A stretch of 57,543 bases of DNA, from the NCBI GenBank assembly GCA_019309045.1, contig JAFDGZ010000019.1, positions 1 through 57,543 of the forward strand. The letters run 5' to 3'. The position numbers and the translations under genes are program-made. Below the pieces are notes generated by a model. That model made no database searches. It saw only the letters and a program-made list of their open reading frames with translations, and was not told the DNA's origin. Below, piece by piece: positions 16,832 to 26,000 of this stretch. Each line of letters opens with the position of its first letter. Position 1 is the stretch's first letter. Source of the DNA: Deltaproteobacteria bacterium (GTDB lineage: Bacteria > Desulfobacterota > Syntrophobacteria > BM002).

Positions 16832-18916
16832 CTAGGAAAGTGGTCTGACTCGAACGATGGTCTCATGTAGCGCCGGACTGCCCCCGATCATATCTGTCAG
16901 ATTCTCCTGCAACAAGGTATCGCTGGCCCCTTTATCGAAGGTCCTGGTAGCGGCCGGCACCTGGCGGCCGAAGCCATGGAGCATGAAAACCGCTTCAGGG
17001 TGAATATATTCGGTCAGATGCACCTTTATACGACCAGTCCCACAGGTGGAAGTAATCTCCACCTCTTGGCCTTCTCCTATCCCGAGCTTCTCGGCCTCTT
17101 TACTGTTTATCCACAAGGCGTTCTCCGGCACTAGTTCATTGAGGTAAGGATTGTTCTGGGTGGAGATATGAGTATGAACGGCACACCTCCCCACCGTCAG
17201 CCAAAAGGAGCCCTCCTCTGGTGGCTTCACAGTTTCATATTCCGGGAACGAGGGGAAACCATTGTCCTCCAGCAGGCTGGAAACGAGCTCGATCTTTTTG
17301 GACGGTGTTTTGAACTTGATCCCATCCCTGCGATCCCACAGAATCGCTTTGTCTGATAGACTGACGAAACCTTTGGCATCAAAATCATCGACTCGGATTC
17401 CCATGTCCTTTAGTTGAAAGTCCCAGATATCCTCAATGCTCTCATAGGGGAAATAGTGAGCCAACCCTAACCGCTCGGCCAGTCCCTTGATGATTTCCCA
17501 CTGCGGTTTGGTATCATACCTCGGGGGGACGCATTGACGCCGCATAAAAATGGTAGGTTTAAGGCTGTTTGCCATTTGCAGGGAATCTGCCCTCTCGAGG
17601 TATATGCACTCGGGAAGAACCACATCCGAATACCAAGCCGTTTCACTGAAATTGATGTCTATGGTGAGTGCGAAATCCAGCTTGTTGAAAGCTCTCTTGT
17701 TGAGATTATAGTCCGGTATAGAAAGCAGCGGGTCGAACCTGTTGGTGATTACTGCTTTGATAGGGTAAGGGTCCTCACTAAGTATTGCCAGCGGCAGCAT
17801 TTGAGCCACCCCGTGGGCAGGGTCGCAGATAGGGAACCTGGATCCACCTACCCCATCAAATCTCTCTATATTCGGTTTGGGGAGTCCCTGTTGGTCCACA
17901 AGTTTACCAAACGAACCGTAGCCCGCATCTTTCGGGCCTTTCTTGAAATAGAGCCCCCCCTTCGCTTCAATACTTCCCATCAAGGCATTGAGGATGATGA
18001 TGGATCGTCTGAAGTAGATCTCATTGGTATGGTTGGCGCCACGGTAGCCATAATTGAAAATCACCTGTGGTTTGTCCCTGCTCACCTCCCTGGCAAGGCT
18101 GACTATTTCGTTTGCAGGGATGCCAGTCTCCCGCTCGGCCCACTCGGGAGTCAGCAGCTCCACAAAAGCCCTGAGTTCATCTAACCCTGTAACCCACCTG
18201 CTCACGTACTCCTCATCGTAAAGGTTTTCCTTGAGGATAACGTGCATAAGCGCATAGTTGAGGGCGAGATCAGTGCCCGGCCTGATGAGCCAGAATCGAT
18301 CCGCCTTGGAGGCAGTAACTGTAGCGCGGATATCAATATATGTTGTCTTAGCGCCTTTCTTTCTGGCTTTCATAAAAGCCTGGATAGGCTTGAGCTGAAG
18401 GGACTCGAAAAAGTTACGCCCATAAAAAATCACATGTTTCGTATTGGCAAAGTCCATGTTCACCTGGGCGTCAGTGTAACCGGTTAGAGAGCGAAAAGCC
18501 GTGTTTACTGAACCCTTGCACAGAGAATCATGGCTATAATGGTTGGGTGAACCGATGGCGCGCATAAAGGTCTTGCTGATGTGGGTGTTGAGGTTTTGTC
18601 TTTCACCAAAGACGATGCTTTGGGGTCCGTATTTCTCCATGATCCCTTTGAGCTTCTCTGCCGAGTAGTCAAGGGCCTCGTCCCAAGTCACTCGTCTCCA
18701 TTTGCCCTCGCCGCGGGCACCTGCTCTAATCATAGGGTAGCGCAACCTCTCTTTATCGTAGAGCAGTTGGATACCGGCGCTCCCTTTGGCGCAAAGACCT
18801 CCCTTGAGTTGGTACGGGTTGCCTTCTATCCATTTCACTGCACCGTCAACCACTGTGACCTTGATTGGACACCTAACGGTGCACATGAAGCATATGCTGT
18901 ACACATCTTTCTGCAT
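16832..18916 (-). CDS. Molybdopterin oxidoreductase, cytoplasmic
   Basis: This 694-residue catalytic subunit belongs to the DMSO-reductase (molybdopterin) superfamily. It has the N-terminal [4Fe-4S] motif C9-X2-C12-X3-C16-X25-C42 and a likely Mo ligand Cys133 in SHDSLCKGS. It has no Tat signal peptide, so it acts in the cytoplasm. The Fe-S/GltD fusion follows 170 bases downstream and is the natural redox partner. The family contains polysulfide/thiosulfate reductases and phenylacetyl-CoA:acceptor oxidoreductase. Given paaK and iorAB nearby, arylacetyl-CoA oxidation is an attractive but unproved role. AAGGAGG lies seven bases before the ATG. Confidence 0.88.
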   Translation of the reverse strand: MQKDVYSICFMCTVRCPIKVTVVDGAVKWIEGNPYQLKGGLCAKGSAGIQLLYDKERLRYPMIRAGARGEGKWRRVTWDEALDYSAEKLKGIMEKYGPQSIVFGERQNLNTHISKTFMRAIGSPNHYSHDSLCKGSVNTAFRSLTGYTDAQVNMDFANTKHVIFYGRNFFESLQLKPIQAFMKARKKGAKTTYIDIRATVTASKADRFWLIRPGTDLALNYALMHVILKENLYDEEYVSRWVTGLDELRAFVELLTPEWAERETGIPANEIVSLAREVSRDKPQVIFNYGYRGANHTNEIYFRRSIIILNALMGSIEAKGGLYFKKGPKDAGYGSFGKLVDQQGLPKPNIERFDGVGGSRFPICDPAHGVAQMLPLAILSEDPYPIKAVITNRFDPLLSIPDYNLNKRAFNKLDFALTIDINFSETAWYSDVVLPECIYLERADSLQMANSLKPTIFMRRQCVPPRYDTKPQWEIIKGLAERLGLAHYFPYESIEDIWDFQLKDMGIRVDDFDAKGFVSLSDKAILWDRRDGIKFKTPSKKIELVSSLLEDNGFPSFPEYETVKPPEEGSFWLTVGRCAVHTHISTQNNPYLNELVPENALWINSKEAEKLGIGEGQEVEITSTCGTGRIKVHLTEYIHPEAVFMLHGFGRQVPAATRTFDKGASDTLLQENLTDMIGGSPALHETIVRVRPLS

Positions 18917-19304
18917 GCCTTTGCCTCCTTGATAATTTCCCTTTTAACCGTCTACATTTTCTGTAGATCAAGGGCTTAGCGGATAAAGTCCATCTCTCTT
19001 GTTCTATTCCCAGGGATGGCTGAGATAATTCTAGGGCGAGCTTTTACTGCTAAAAGCTGGGGAGCTGTCTAGCTTAGAGCTACGCTTGATTTGCAACCAC
19101 CATCAGAATACCGATTAGCAAATTGTTTGATATCATTTTTTTCAGGCACAGAAAAGTATTGTGAAAAAATACACAGGTCTCCTGCCCGTATATGCCCACT
19201 TCTTTGTGCCCTTAGCCGAAACTGCCTTAAACATAGTATGGCTGACATCATCCGAAAAGCTCTCAGTTTAGCCCTTTAGCCCATCATGGCCTCGTTCAGC
19301 TGTT
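18917..19304 (-). other. Intergenic region upstream of molybdopterin oxidoreductase
   Basis: No gene is seen. A perfect 7-bp inverted repeat AGCTTTT / AAAAGCT occurs at 19039-19045 and 19052-19058 with a six-base spacer, and GTATT/AATAC flanks seven bases near 19157-19173. A GG-N10-GC pair on the minus strand at 19183-19198 only weakly resembles a sigma-54 promoter. The promoter of the downstream operon is probably here. Confidence 0.4.
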
Positions 19305-20372
19305 TCACCTCTCAACTGGTAACAATATGGTGAAGGTGGTACCCTTACCCACCGTACTCTCCATTTTGATCTCTCCACCATGCTTTGCAACAATGCTTTG
19401 AGATACGGCCAGACCCAGTCCTGTGCCTCTGCCTGGCCCCTTCGTTGTGTAAAAAGGCTCAAAGATCTTTTCTCTTATCTCTGGGGGAATACCGCAGCCA
19501 GTGTCCTGTATAGTAATACAGATGAGGCCCCTGTCTGGCTCAAATTCGGTGCGAACGGTAATGGTGCCGTCTGTACCAATAGCCTGCTGGGCGTTCACAA
19601 GAAAATTGAGAAATACTTGTTTGAGCCGATCCACATCACCGACAATCAAGGGAATATTCGGTTCAAAGTCCTGAATCAGCTCAATTCTTTCAGTCTTAAA
19701 TCTGTTTTCCATCAGGTGGATTACTTCCGAGATGCTATTGTTCACGTCAACAGGACCCCATTCAGTATCGCTTTTCCTCGTAAAGGCAAGGAGATCACCC
19801 ACCACCTTACGACACATCTGGGCACATTCTTCAATTTCCTTCAGGCTATTCCATGCATCAGATTCAGGTTCGGCTTCCCTGAGAAGAAGCTGTGTATAGC
19901 CAAGAATGATGTTCAGAGGGTTATTTATCTCATGGGCAACACTGGCCGCCAACTGACCCAAAGCAGCCATTTTTTCCATGTTACCCAGATGATTACCCAG
20001 AGGCTCCAACTCGCACCGCTTTTGGATCAAGACTTGGAATTCTGTACCATTACGGCTGTCACCGGAAAACAGCTTGGCCGAGACCGCTGATGCCACCCAA
20101 TTGCCATCCTGCCGGCGCAAACTGACGTTGCGGCTTCTCACTTCCCCCTTTGTCAGGAGATCGTCAAGAAAGTCCTGCCACTGGTCAGCAGAAGGGAAGA
20201 AACTGAATAGAGGCACTCCCATCAAGCTCTGCTCGGGAGGAATCCCCAACAATTTATTGGCAGCATCATTCGCCTTCTCAATAATCCCTGAAGGATCGCA
20301 GACGCAATAGGCACAATCCACAACCTTTAGCAGCCAGGCGTAAACTTCCGCTTGCGTCTTGCTGCCTTTCAT
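19305..20372 (-). CDS. Soluble PAS histidine kinase
   Basis: This 355-residue cytoplasmic kinase has a PAS domain (about residues 10-120), a HisKA domain with [10 protein letters not shown] near residue 145, and a complete HATPase domain (N box FLVNAQQAI, G1 DTGCGIP, G2 GRGTGLGLAVS). It has no membrane segment. Its ATG overlaps the stop of the upstream membrane sensor gene (ATGA), so they are coupled. That sensor lacks an ATPase domain, so this kinase may supply catalytic activity for the pair. The single-domain regulator at 25070-25459 is a likely phosphate acceptor. Confidence 0.88.
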   Translation of the reverse strand: MKGSKTQAEVYAWLLKVVDCAYCVCDPSGIIEKANDAANKLLGIPPEQSLMGVPLFSFFPSADQWQDFLDDLLTKGEVRSRNVSLRRQDGNWVASAVSAKLFSGDSRNGTEFQVLIQKRCELEPLGNHLGNMEKMAALGQLAASVAHEINNPLNIILGYTQLLLREAEPESDAWNSLKEIEECAQMCRKVVGDLLAFTRKSDTEWGPVDVNNSISEVIHLMENRFKTERIELIQDFEPNIPLIVGDVDRLKQVFLNFLVNAQQAIGTDGTITVRTEFEPDRGLICITIQDTGCGIPPEIREKIFEPFYTTKGPGRGTGLGLAVSQSIVAKHGGEIKMESTVGKGTTFTILLPVER

Positions 20373-21436
20373 ATATCTTCCTCTTCTTCGGATGCCTTTT
20401 CAATATCCACCAATCGCACGTCTCCCACATAGTCTTTAGCAGTATACTGACGAATTGTCGTCATCTTCCTTGTCAACTTGCTCATCCGCTTCACCTCATG
20501 GATGATATCCTCCAATTCTTCATAGAATGGATCACTCTTCTCCATTTGCCTCTGGATGAGTTGGACATTTCCGAGCACAGTAAACATGGGGGTGTTCAAT
20601 TCATGTGCCACTGCTGTAGCCATTTCCACTACGCCTTGCAGCTTCTCCTGCTGTCGCAGTTGTTCTTCTAGCCTAACCTTTTCAGTGATATCCCGCAATG
20701 TTTCAATGATATACTCCAATTCTCCTTCTTCGTTGACCACCGGGGAAGCCATAATCTCCATAATGGCAAATTCACCGTCTGGCTTTTGATGGCGGTGGGT
20801 GAGAATCACCGCCTCTTTCTTCTGTTCCATGAGCTTCCACGGACAAATATGATCCTCGTTTTCCACATTCCGGCAGTCGCTGCCAGCTTCACAGCCTTGA
20901 TGAAAGACTTCATGACATTTTTTCCCGACAAGCTGCTCACGGCTAGAGTTGAGATCGTCGACAAGTTTTTGGTTCACTAGTCTCACGTTATAGCCCGGGT
21001 CGATCACCACGAGTTGGGCGTTCAAACTGTCAATGACGTGCTGAAGAAAATCCCGGGCGCTTTCCATTTCCGCCAGATAATGAGCATGCCGTTCATCACG
21101 CTCCTTTTGGATGCGCTGAAAAACTACATATAGAAAGGAACTAGCCGCAATAATTACAAAAGTGACCGTGTTAATGGCACCAGAAATTGGGGAAAGCGCC
21201 CGCCATTGGTCAGCATAGCCCGCAGTTACAACAAGCCGACGCACCAGGTGCCCCAAAGCCCTGCTCACAGCAAAAGCCGCCAATGTACACGCCAACAGAT
21301 AAAGATAAAGGTGAATTAGGCTTCGTTGTCGCATCTGATACGATTCGTAGACTATTGCGACCGCTAACAACAGCATAGCTATCGAGCCCACGACATCCAC
21401 CAGATATGTGAAAGACATAGGGAGTGAAAGGCTCAT
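20369..21436 (-). CDS. Membrane PAS-HisKA sensor lacking an ATPase domain
   Basis: This 355-residue protein has four hydrophobic segments (about residues 10-110), a linker, a PAS domain (about 125-250) and a HisKA helix with H278 in VAHELNTP. It ends at residue 355 soon after the dimerisation helices: no N, G1 or G2 boxes are present. The PAS domain contains four cysteines (C174, C182, C188, C198) with CHEVFHQGC, suggesting metal, Fe-S or thiol sensing. The membrane domain is paralogous to that of the kinase at 27904-29421 (shared SR..H...R, P..G.INT.TFVI). It overlaps the small membrane gene by one base and the soluble kinase by four. Confidence 0.85.
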   Translation of the reverse strand: MSLSLPMSFTYLVDVVGSIAMLLLAVAIVYESYQMRQRSLIHLYLYLLACTLAAFAVSRALGHLVRRLVVTAGYADQWRALSPISGAINTVTFVIIAASSFLYVVFQRIQKERDERHAHYLAEMESARDFLQHVIDSLNAQLVVIDPGYNVRLVNQKLVDDLNSSREQLVGKKCHEVFHQGCEAGSDCRNVENEDHICPWKLMEQKKEAVILTHRHQKPDGEFAIMEIMASPVVNEEGELEYIIETLRDITEKVRLEEQLRQQEKLQGVVEMATAVAHELNTPMFTVLGNVQLIQRQMEKSDPFYEELEDIIHEVKRMSKLTRKMTTIRQYTAKDYVGDVRLVDIEKASEEEEDI

Positions 21437-21891
21437 TACGATTTACCTTCTCGCACCTTTTCATGTCTCAGAAGTCTCAAACCATAGTAGAGGCAAACAG
21501 CTGCCGGAACAGAAAGAAGATGGTCTTGTTTACCAGCATAAGAGACCAAATCAAACAATCCATTTGCCTGGAACCGCAAAGACCAGTCCTTCGCCAAGCC
21601 CACATACTGACTTCTAGGGATCAAGGCATCCAGTACGTGGACCAAAAACGTGTCCAGGTTCCAAAGGGCAAAAAGAAGAAATGACATGCGAATGAAGTGC
21701 CAGCTCTTTCTTGGACGATGGCGGGTAACCCACCAAATATAGAGCATGGCGCCTAGGAAAAGGAGGTGACCGAGTTGATGTGTGTAAAGCCCTTCCGGCG
21801 CGCCGTGGACGATGGTAGCTAGACTCTCACCCGGCCAGATGACCACCAGACAGCCAGCTAATAGTCCAGTCAGAAGTAACTTCCCTCTCAC
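21436..21891 (-). CDS. His-rich small membrane protein, copy 1
   Basis: This 151-residue protein has an N-terminal hydrophobic segment and about three or four membrane helices. It carries conserved histidines H29, H38, H42 (pattern HGAPEGLYTHQLGH), H85 and H124 (DHLLSVPA). All five recur at matching places in the paralogue at 27366-27914. Multiple His in membrane helices suggest heme b or metal binding, but this is inference. The GTG start at 21891 has only a weak ribosome binding site. Its stop overlaps the start of the membrane sensor (TAATG), so the two probably form one sensing unit. Confidence 0.75.
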   Translation of the reverse strand: MRGKLLLTGLLAGCLVVIWPGESLATIVHGAPEGLYTHQLGHLLFLGAMLYIWWVTRHRPRKSWHFIRMSFLLFALWNLDTFLVHVLDALIPRSQYVGLAKDWSLRFQANGLFDLVSYAGKQDHLLSVPAAVCLYYGLRLLRHEKVREGKS

Positions 21892-22204
21892 CCTATTACT
21901 CGTGGATGTCCCACCACAACTAGCAATGATGGGATGAAAAAGAAACCCGAAAGAGGCCCAGCGAGTTGCTCTTCTTAGACGAAATCCAAATTAGATTGTG
22001 CAGTTCAGAAATCAGACGAACACTGGGCAATGGATGTGAGATCAGAGATGGGGAATCGTCACCTCTCCCACTTACTTCACATACCCGATATCCCATATCT
22101 CACATCTACCGTTTGAAGCGTGAGGCAAAACAACGTTTGTCATTCTCAAAAACAACACTCCATCTAAGGTGGAGCGTTATTATTCCATGACGACTAAAAG
22201 TAGG
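21892..22204 (-). other. Intergenic region with long inverted repeat
   Basis: No gene is seen. A perfect 10-bp inverted repeat GATGTGAGAT (22033-22042) and ATCTCACATC (22097-22106) frames a 54-base centre, extended inward by ATGGG (22048-22052) and CCCAT (22092-22096). Similar GTGAGAT-rich spacers look like degenerate intergenic repeats. The promoter of the downstream His-rich sensor operon may lie here; no sigma-54 element was found. Confidence 0.5.
22146..22176 (-). terminator. Intrinsic terminator after TorD-molybdopterin gene
   Basis: On the minus strand CGCTCCA (22176-22170) pairs with TGGAGTG (22162-22156), one G-U pair included, with a seven-base loop, and is followed by TTGTTTTTGA. 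It lies about 30 bases after the stop of the gene ending at 22205, a good position for Rho-independent termination. It would separate that operon from the sensor operon. Confidence 0.7.
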
Positions 22205-25054
22205 TCAGCTCACCTTCTCCACTGTTGTTTTAATATACTTGAGTGGCGGCGTCCCCCCAACCCAGTCGGCGCTGTTGGGCTTCATAATCCCCGGGGGGTT
22301 GGTGCCCCCGAACTGTGGATACTTGGGATCCGCTTCCGGCCCTCGCCAGTGCCCAAAACCTCCAGCAGAACCAAGCACACCCTGCATGATAAACCAGGTG
22401 GGCTTTACCTCCATAATCACCTCACCCCAAGGCGAGCGAAGCTTCACCTTGTCCCCCTCTTCTAACCCGCGCTGTTTAGCGTCAAGCTTGTTCATCCACA
22501 GCGGGTTAGTGCCCTCAGACTTCACGAGTCTGAAGTTGTGGAAGGTAGAGGAGTGCTCATGGGCATAAAGCCTGAAGTTACCAAATACAAAGGGGTACTT
22601 TTCATCCGGCTGCATGTCGGCATCTGGCTCTTTGTAATCTGGCAAGGGATCCACTCCCTTTGCTTCGGCCACCGGATTTTTGAAGTTGTACTTGCCAGTC
22701 TTGCTCTTCCCAGAGCTGCCGTAACCTTCGGGCGGATTCAGGCTCCCCCACTTCTTGTATTTGTAATATTCGGCCTCGTCGGTAATGAGGAATCCTTTCT
22801 CCTTGAGTTCTTCATAAGACCATGGTGTACCGGCAAGCTGATTGCGCTCGGCTTCCTCAATATCCTTCCAAGGAAAGTACTCGCCGTATCCCAATCTCTT
22901 GGCCAACTCCACCGTTATCCACCACATGGGCTTTGCATTGAAGAGGGGGTCAATGATCTTAGCATAATAGGCGATAAATGCATCGTAGAGCCAATCAGCC
23001 TTTATCTGGCTATGCTCAAGAAAGGTGACGTCGGGGAGCACTACGTCGCTGAGTACTGCAGTATTGCACATGAAGGCATCAATAACAGCACAGAATTCCA
23101 ACTGCTTGATGGCCTCCACCATCTTTTCCTGGTTACCCCATGAGAGAACCGGATCGCCGAAATAGCAAATCAGAGCCTTGAGCCTCCCTTCTGCCACATC
23201 CTTGGGGAAGAAGGCCGGCGCCCAGCCTTGCCAGATGCCCAGCTTGTTCAACTTGGGAGGCGAGTTTGCCGGCGGCTTCTGCTGTCCCTCACCCCAGGCG
23301 CTCTTCAACTTTCTTTTGAAGGGAAGAGACGGGCCTCCCGGGGCATCGAAGGTACCCAGCAGTCCATTGAGCGCCTGAACAGCAGCCGTACCGTACATTG
23401 AATTGGGACTCTGGGCGACACCCGTCCAACTCAAAGCCCCTTTGTATTTGGTATGAGCAAACTCCACGGCAATGCGCTCAATGGTCTCCGCAGGCACCCC
23501 GCTGATCTTCGCCGCCCATTCAGGACTGCGAGCCACCCCATCTTCCTCTCCCAGTAAACGCTTCTTGAACTCTTCAAAGCCGTACGTCCAGTTCTCGACG
23601 AAATCTTTATCGTAAAGCTCTTTTGTGACAATTACATAGCACATGGCCATGGCAACGGCTGCATCTGTGGCCGGTTTGATCTGAATCCACTCGGTGGCTT
23701 CGGCTGCAGTCTCTGATCTTCGCGGATCCAAAACCACAAGCTTCGCACCCCGTCTGACTGCCGCACGAAGCCCGGCTGTTTTGCGTTGACCATAAGAAGT
23801 TGCCAGCTCATTCATGCCAAAATGCAGAATATATTCTGAATTTTCATAATTAATCCAAGGTCTCTTGTCGTTCAGATTGTGTTCATTGGCCATGCGGTTG
23901 GAATTATCACACATGGGCCGATGGGTTGTCTTATGAGCACCGTAATGGTCAAAAAGGGCCTCGTGAATCCAATTGTACCAATCGTTGCCACGTAAATAGC
24001 CCACAGTACTAGGCTCCAATTGTTTAAGAGCGGTTGCCACTCGATCCAGAGCCTCATCCCACGTGGCCTTTCGAAAACGGCCGTTCTCCCTGATCAGGGG
24101 TTCCTTGAGTCTGTACGCACTATAAGTATGACTGATAGCGGCAGCACCTTTAGGACAAAGCCTGCCCCCTCCTTTTGGATCACCGGGAAGTCCAGAGATC
24201 CTAGTGGCAATGCCATCCTTTACCGTCACGCGAGTACCACACAGAGCGCCGCAAATGTAACAATGGCTGGGAATTGTCTTCGTGCGCTCAGGCTCTTTGG
24301 CGCCGTCAGCAAGAGTTTGATAACCTCCCGGAAAGGAGAGAGACTTTACTGCCACACCCAACAGATTCAAAGCCTTCACCAGTTCGTCCTCTGGCTTTGT
24401 GCCCGATTGTATGTTGAAGGCTAATCTTCGCTCATGGAAGAGGAAACTCAATGTCAAATCGGCCAGACCCCGATAGAAATCCGATTGGGCGCTACTCGAG
24501 AGTACTGCACAGAATTCCACAGCCCACCGCATCAGATGATTCTTGAGGAACTCAATCTGACTGTCTTGCAAGGCCGTGCCGCGCTGTTCGTCTTCCTGTG
24601 AAATCTGCTCCAGCAAATAACGGCAAAATTCGAGTTCTACAGCGATGTGATCGTCTAGGTCGTGATAATTGTCCGACTTATGTACACCGGCTGCACGGTA
24701 TGCTTTGCGCACCTCGAAAATAGGCTCTTGCATGACAACCGGCTCTCGACTCACGTAAACTGATTCATAGGGAAACACGGGATTAACACCAGCGTTGAGA
24801 AACAAATCGGCGTATTCATAGCGAAGCATGTTGTAAACATCCGCTTCCTCTGCCCTTCCGAGAAACCTGACGATTCTTTCTACCCCGTTCCTCAAATCAT
24901 CAATCGTGCATGTGTCCAAAAAAGCGGAAATCTTTTCAGAGAATTCAGGCTTTTTGAGCTGCTTGATTAAGTCGAGGGAGATCTCATCGCCATATAATAC
25001 GGAGAGAAACTGGTAAATCCTGGCCCGGTTTTCTGTAAGTTGGCTGAACTCCAT
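22205..25054 (-). CDS. TorD-like chaperone fused to molybdopterin oxidoreductase
   Basis: This 949-residue protein fuses a TorD/DmsD-type assembly chaperone (about residues 1-225; EYADLFLNAG, FPYESVY, DDHIAVELEFC) to a complete DMSO-reductase-family catalytic domain (about 260-949). The catalytic part has [4Fe-4S] cysteines C265, C268, C272 and C300 and a likely Mo ligand C382 in RPMCDNSN. There is no Tat signal, so it is cytoplasmic. No dedicated Fe-S or membrane subunit is adjacent; the Fe-S/GltD fusion at 13971 could serve. The response regulator gene lies 15 bases upstream and GGGAGGA precedes the ATG. The substrate is unknown. Confidence 0.88.
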   Translation of the reverse strand: MEFSQLTENRARIYQFLSVLYGDEISLDLIKQLKKPEFSEKISAFLDTCTIDDLRNGVERIVRFLGRAEEADVYNMLRYEYADLFLNAGVNPVFPYESVYVSREPVVMQEPIFEVRKAYRAAGVHKSDNYHDLDDHIAVELEFCRYLLEQISQEDEQRGTALQDSQIEFLKNHLMRWAVEFCAVLSSSAQSDFYRGLADLTLSFLFHERRLAFNIQSGTKPEDELVKALNLLGVAVKSLSFPGGYQTLADGAKEPERTKTIPSHCYICGALCGTRVTVKDGIATRISGLPGDPKGGGRLCPKGAAAISHTYSAYRLKEPLIRENGRFRKATWDEALDRVATALKQLEPSTVGYLRGNDWYNWIHEALFDHYGAHKTTHRPMCDNSNRMANEHNLNDKRPWINYENSEYILHFGMNELATSYGQRKTAGLRAAVRRGAKLVVLDPRRSETAAEATEWIQIKPATDAAVAMAMCYVIVTKELYDKDFVENWTYGFEEFKKRLLGEEDGVARSPEWAAKISGVPAETIERIAVEFAHTKYKGALSWTGVAQSPNSMYGTAAVQALNGLLGTFDAPGGPSLPFKRKLKSAWGEGQQKPPANSPPKLNKLGIWQGWAPAFFPKDVAEGRLKALICYFGDPVLSWGNQEKMVEAIKQLEFCAVIDAFMCNTAVLSDVVLPDVTFLEHSQIKADWLYDAFIAYYAKIIDPLFNAKPMWWITVELAKRLGYGEYFPWKDIEEAERNQLAGTPWSYEELKEKGFLITDEAEYYKYKKWGSLNPPEGYGSSGKSKTGKYNFKNPVAEAKGVDPLPDYKEPDADMQPDEKYPFVFGNFRLYAHEHSSTFHNFRLVKSEGTNPLWMNKLDAKQRGLEEGDKVKLRSPWGEVIMEVKPTWFIMQGVLGSAGGFGHWRGPEADPKYPQFGGTNPPGIMKPNSADWVGGTPPLKYIKTTVEKVS

Positions 25055-25069
25055 AGTGACATCCTCCCG

Positions 25070-25459
25070 TCAGGTAATGCTGATGGTTTCTTTGCTCGGC
25101 TTTCTCGCCGCTAGAGTTCTCTTCGCTGTATTTTCCAATTCATCAATATCGATCGGCTTCACAAGGTACTCCGTAGCTCCCAAAGTGATTGCCTCTTTGG
25201 CTGTCTCGGTGGTGGGATATCCAGTCAGCATGATGGCGCGTATCTCCGGATTGTACTTTTTAAGTTCCGCCAACACCTCAACACCACTCATTTTTTTTAA
25301 CTTAATGTCTAGAATCGCTAGATCCACTTTCGAACTCATGGCATGGTTAATGGCATCGTCCTCCTCGGTAAAAGTGTACACTTCATTCCCCTTTTCAAGA
25401 ACCTTCTTGATCAGATTGCAGGCCTTGGGCTCATCGTCAAGAACCAGGATGTGGGCCAT
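25070..25459 (-). CDS. Single-domain response regulator
   Basis: This 129-residue protein is a CheY-like receiver with no output domain. The acidic pair D8-D9, phosphoacceptor D51 (LAILDIK), the Thr in MLTGY and the Lys in YLVKPI are all present, so it should be phosphorylated. GGAGGAG precedes the ATG. It is the first gene of an operon with the TorD-molybdopterin fusion and sits downstream of a strong sigma-54 promoter. It probably relays phosphate or acts by protein contact, with the kinases at 19305-21436 as likely partners. Confidence 0.88.
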   Translation of the reverse strand: MAHILVLDDEPKACNLIKKVLEKGNEVYTFTEEDDAINHAMSSKVDLAILDIKLKKMSGVEVLAELKKYNPEIRAIMLTGYPTTETAKEAITLGATEYLVKPIDIDELENTAKRTLAARKPSKETISIT

Positions 25460-25777
25460 ATTCTCCTCCTCTCCTGCAAGTAATGAATGCTTGCGACCAA
25501 TGCTTCGTCCGGCGGACGCCGCACCGCTTCTAACTATTTAAACAGTCACAGCATAAAAATTGGATGGTATAAACTTCCGTGTGGAAAGATATGAAGCTAG
25601 TCCTTTCACAAACTCCCTTGATCAGCAGGTAGGATCCGGCAAGAGTTGGCGTGGCGAGAGCAGAACAAATTCCAGCGCAACAATTCCCTCATCCCCCTTG
25701 TCCATTGGGATCTTTCCTCCCTACATACTGACTCTTTAACAGGGGAGGATAAACGAATACACAGAGATAGTCAATCT

Positions 25778-25793
25778 AGCAAATGCAATGCCA
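25778..25793 (-). promoter_or_regulatory. Sigma-54 promoter for the regulator/TorD-molybdopterin operon
   Basis: Read on the minus strand the sequence is TGGCAT-TGCAT-TTGCT, which matches the consensus TGGCAC-N5-TTGCT at all but one position, with the required GG-N10-GC spacing. It points toward the response regulator at 25459 and implies a leader of about 300 bases. Two inverted-repeat sites lie 208-316 bases upstream. Confidence 0.75.
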
Positions 25794-26000
25794 TTTCGAA
25801 GGAAGCAGGATCATCTCCAAAACACTATTATTTACCCCTACGCCACAGTATTTGCTTCCATCATGATTGTCCTTGGTAACGCAGCTAAAATATTGTATGA
25901 AAGAGTCCTACCTTGGAATACGATTTCACGAACGTGCCGGGAATCTGTCGCAAGCCGAGCAACGCAACCACCTGTCGTGTTTCCTACTAAATCTCTGGTG

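Noticed and set aside
19183-19198. Sigma-54 promoter upstream of the molybdopterin gene at 16832-18916
   Set aside because: Only GG-N10-GC and the first T match; the -12 element is GGGCA rather than TTGCW, which is common by chance.
25659-25674. Second minus-strand sigma-54 promoter
   Set aside because: TGGAAT-N5-CTGCT is weaker than the near-consensus element at 25778-25793 and was not called.
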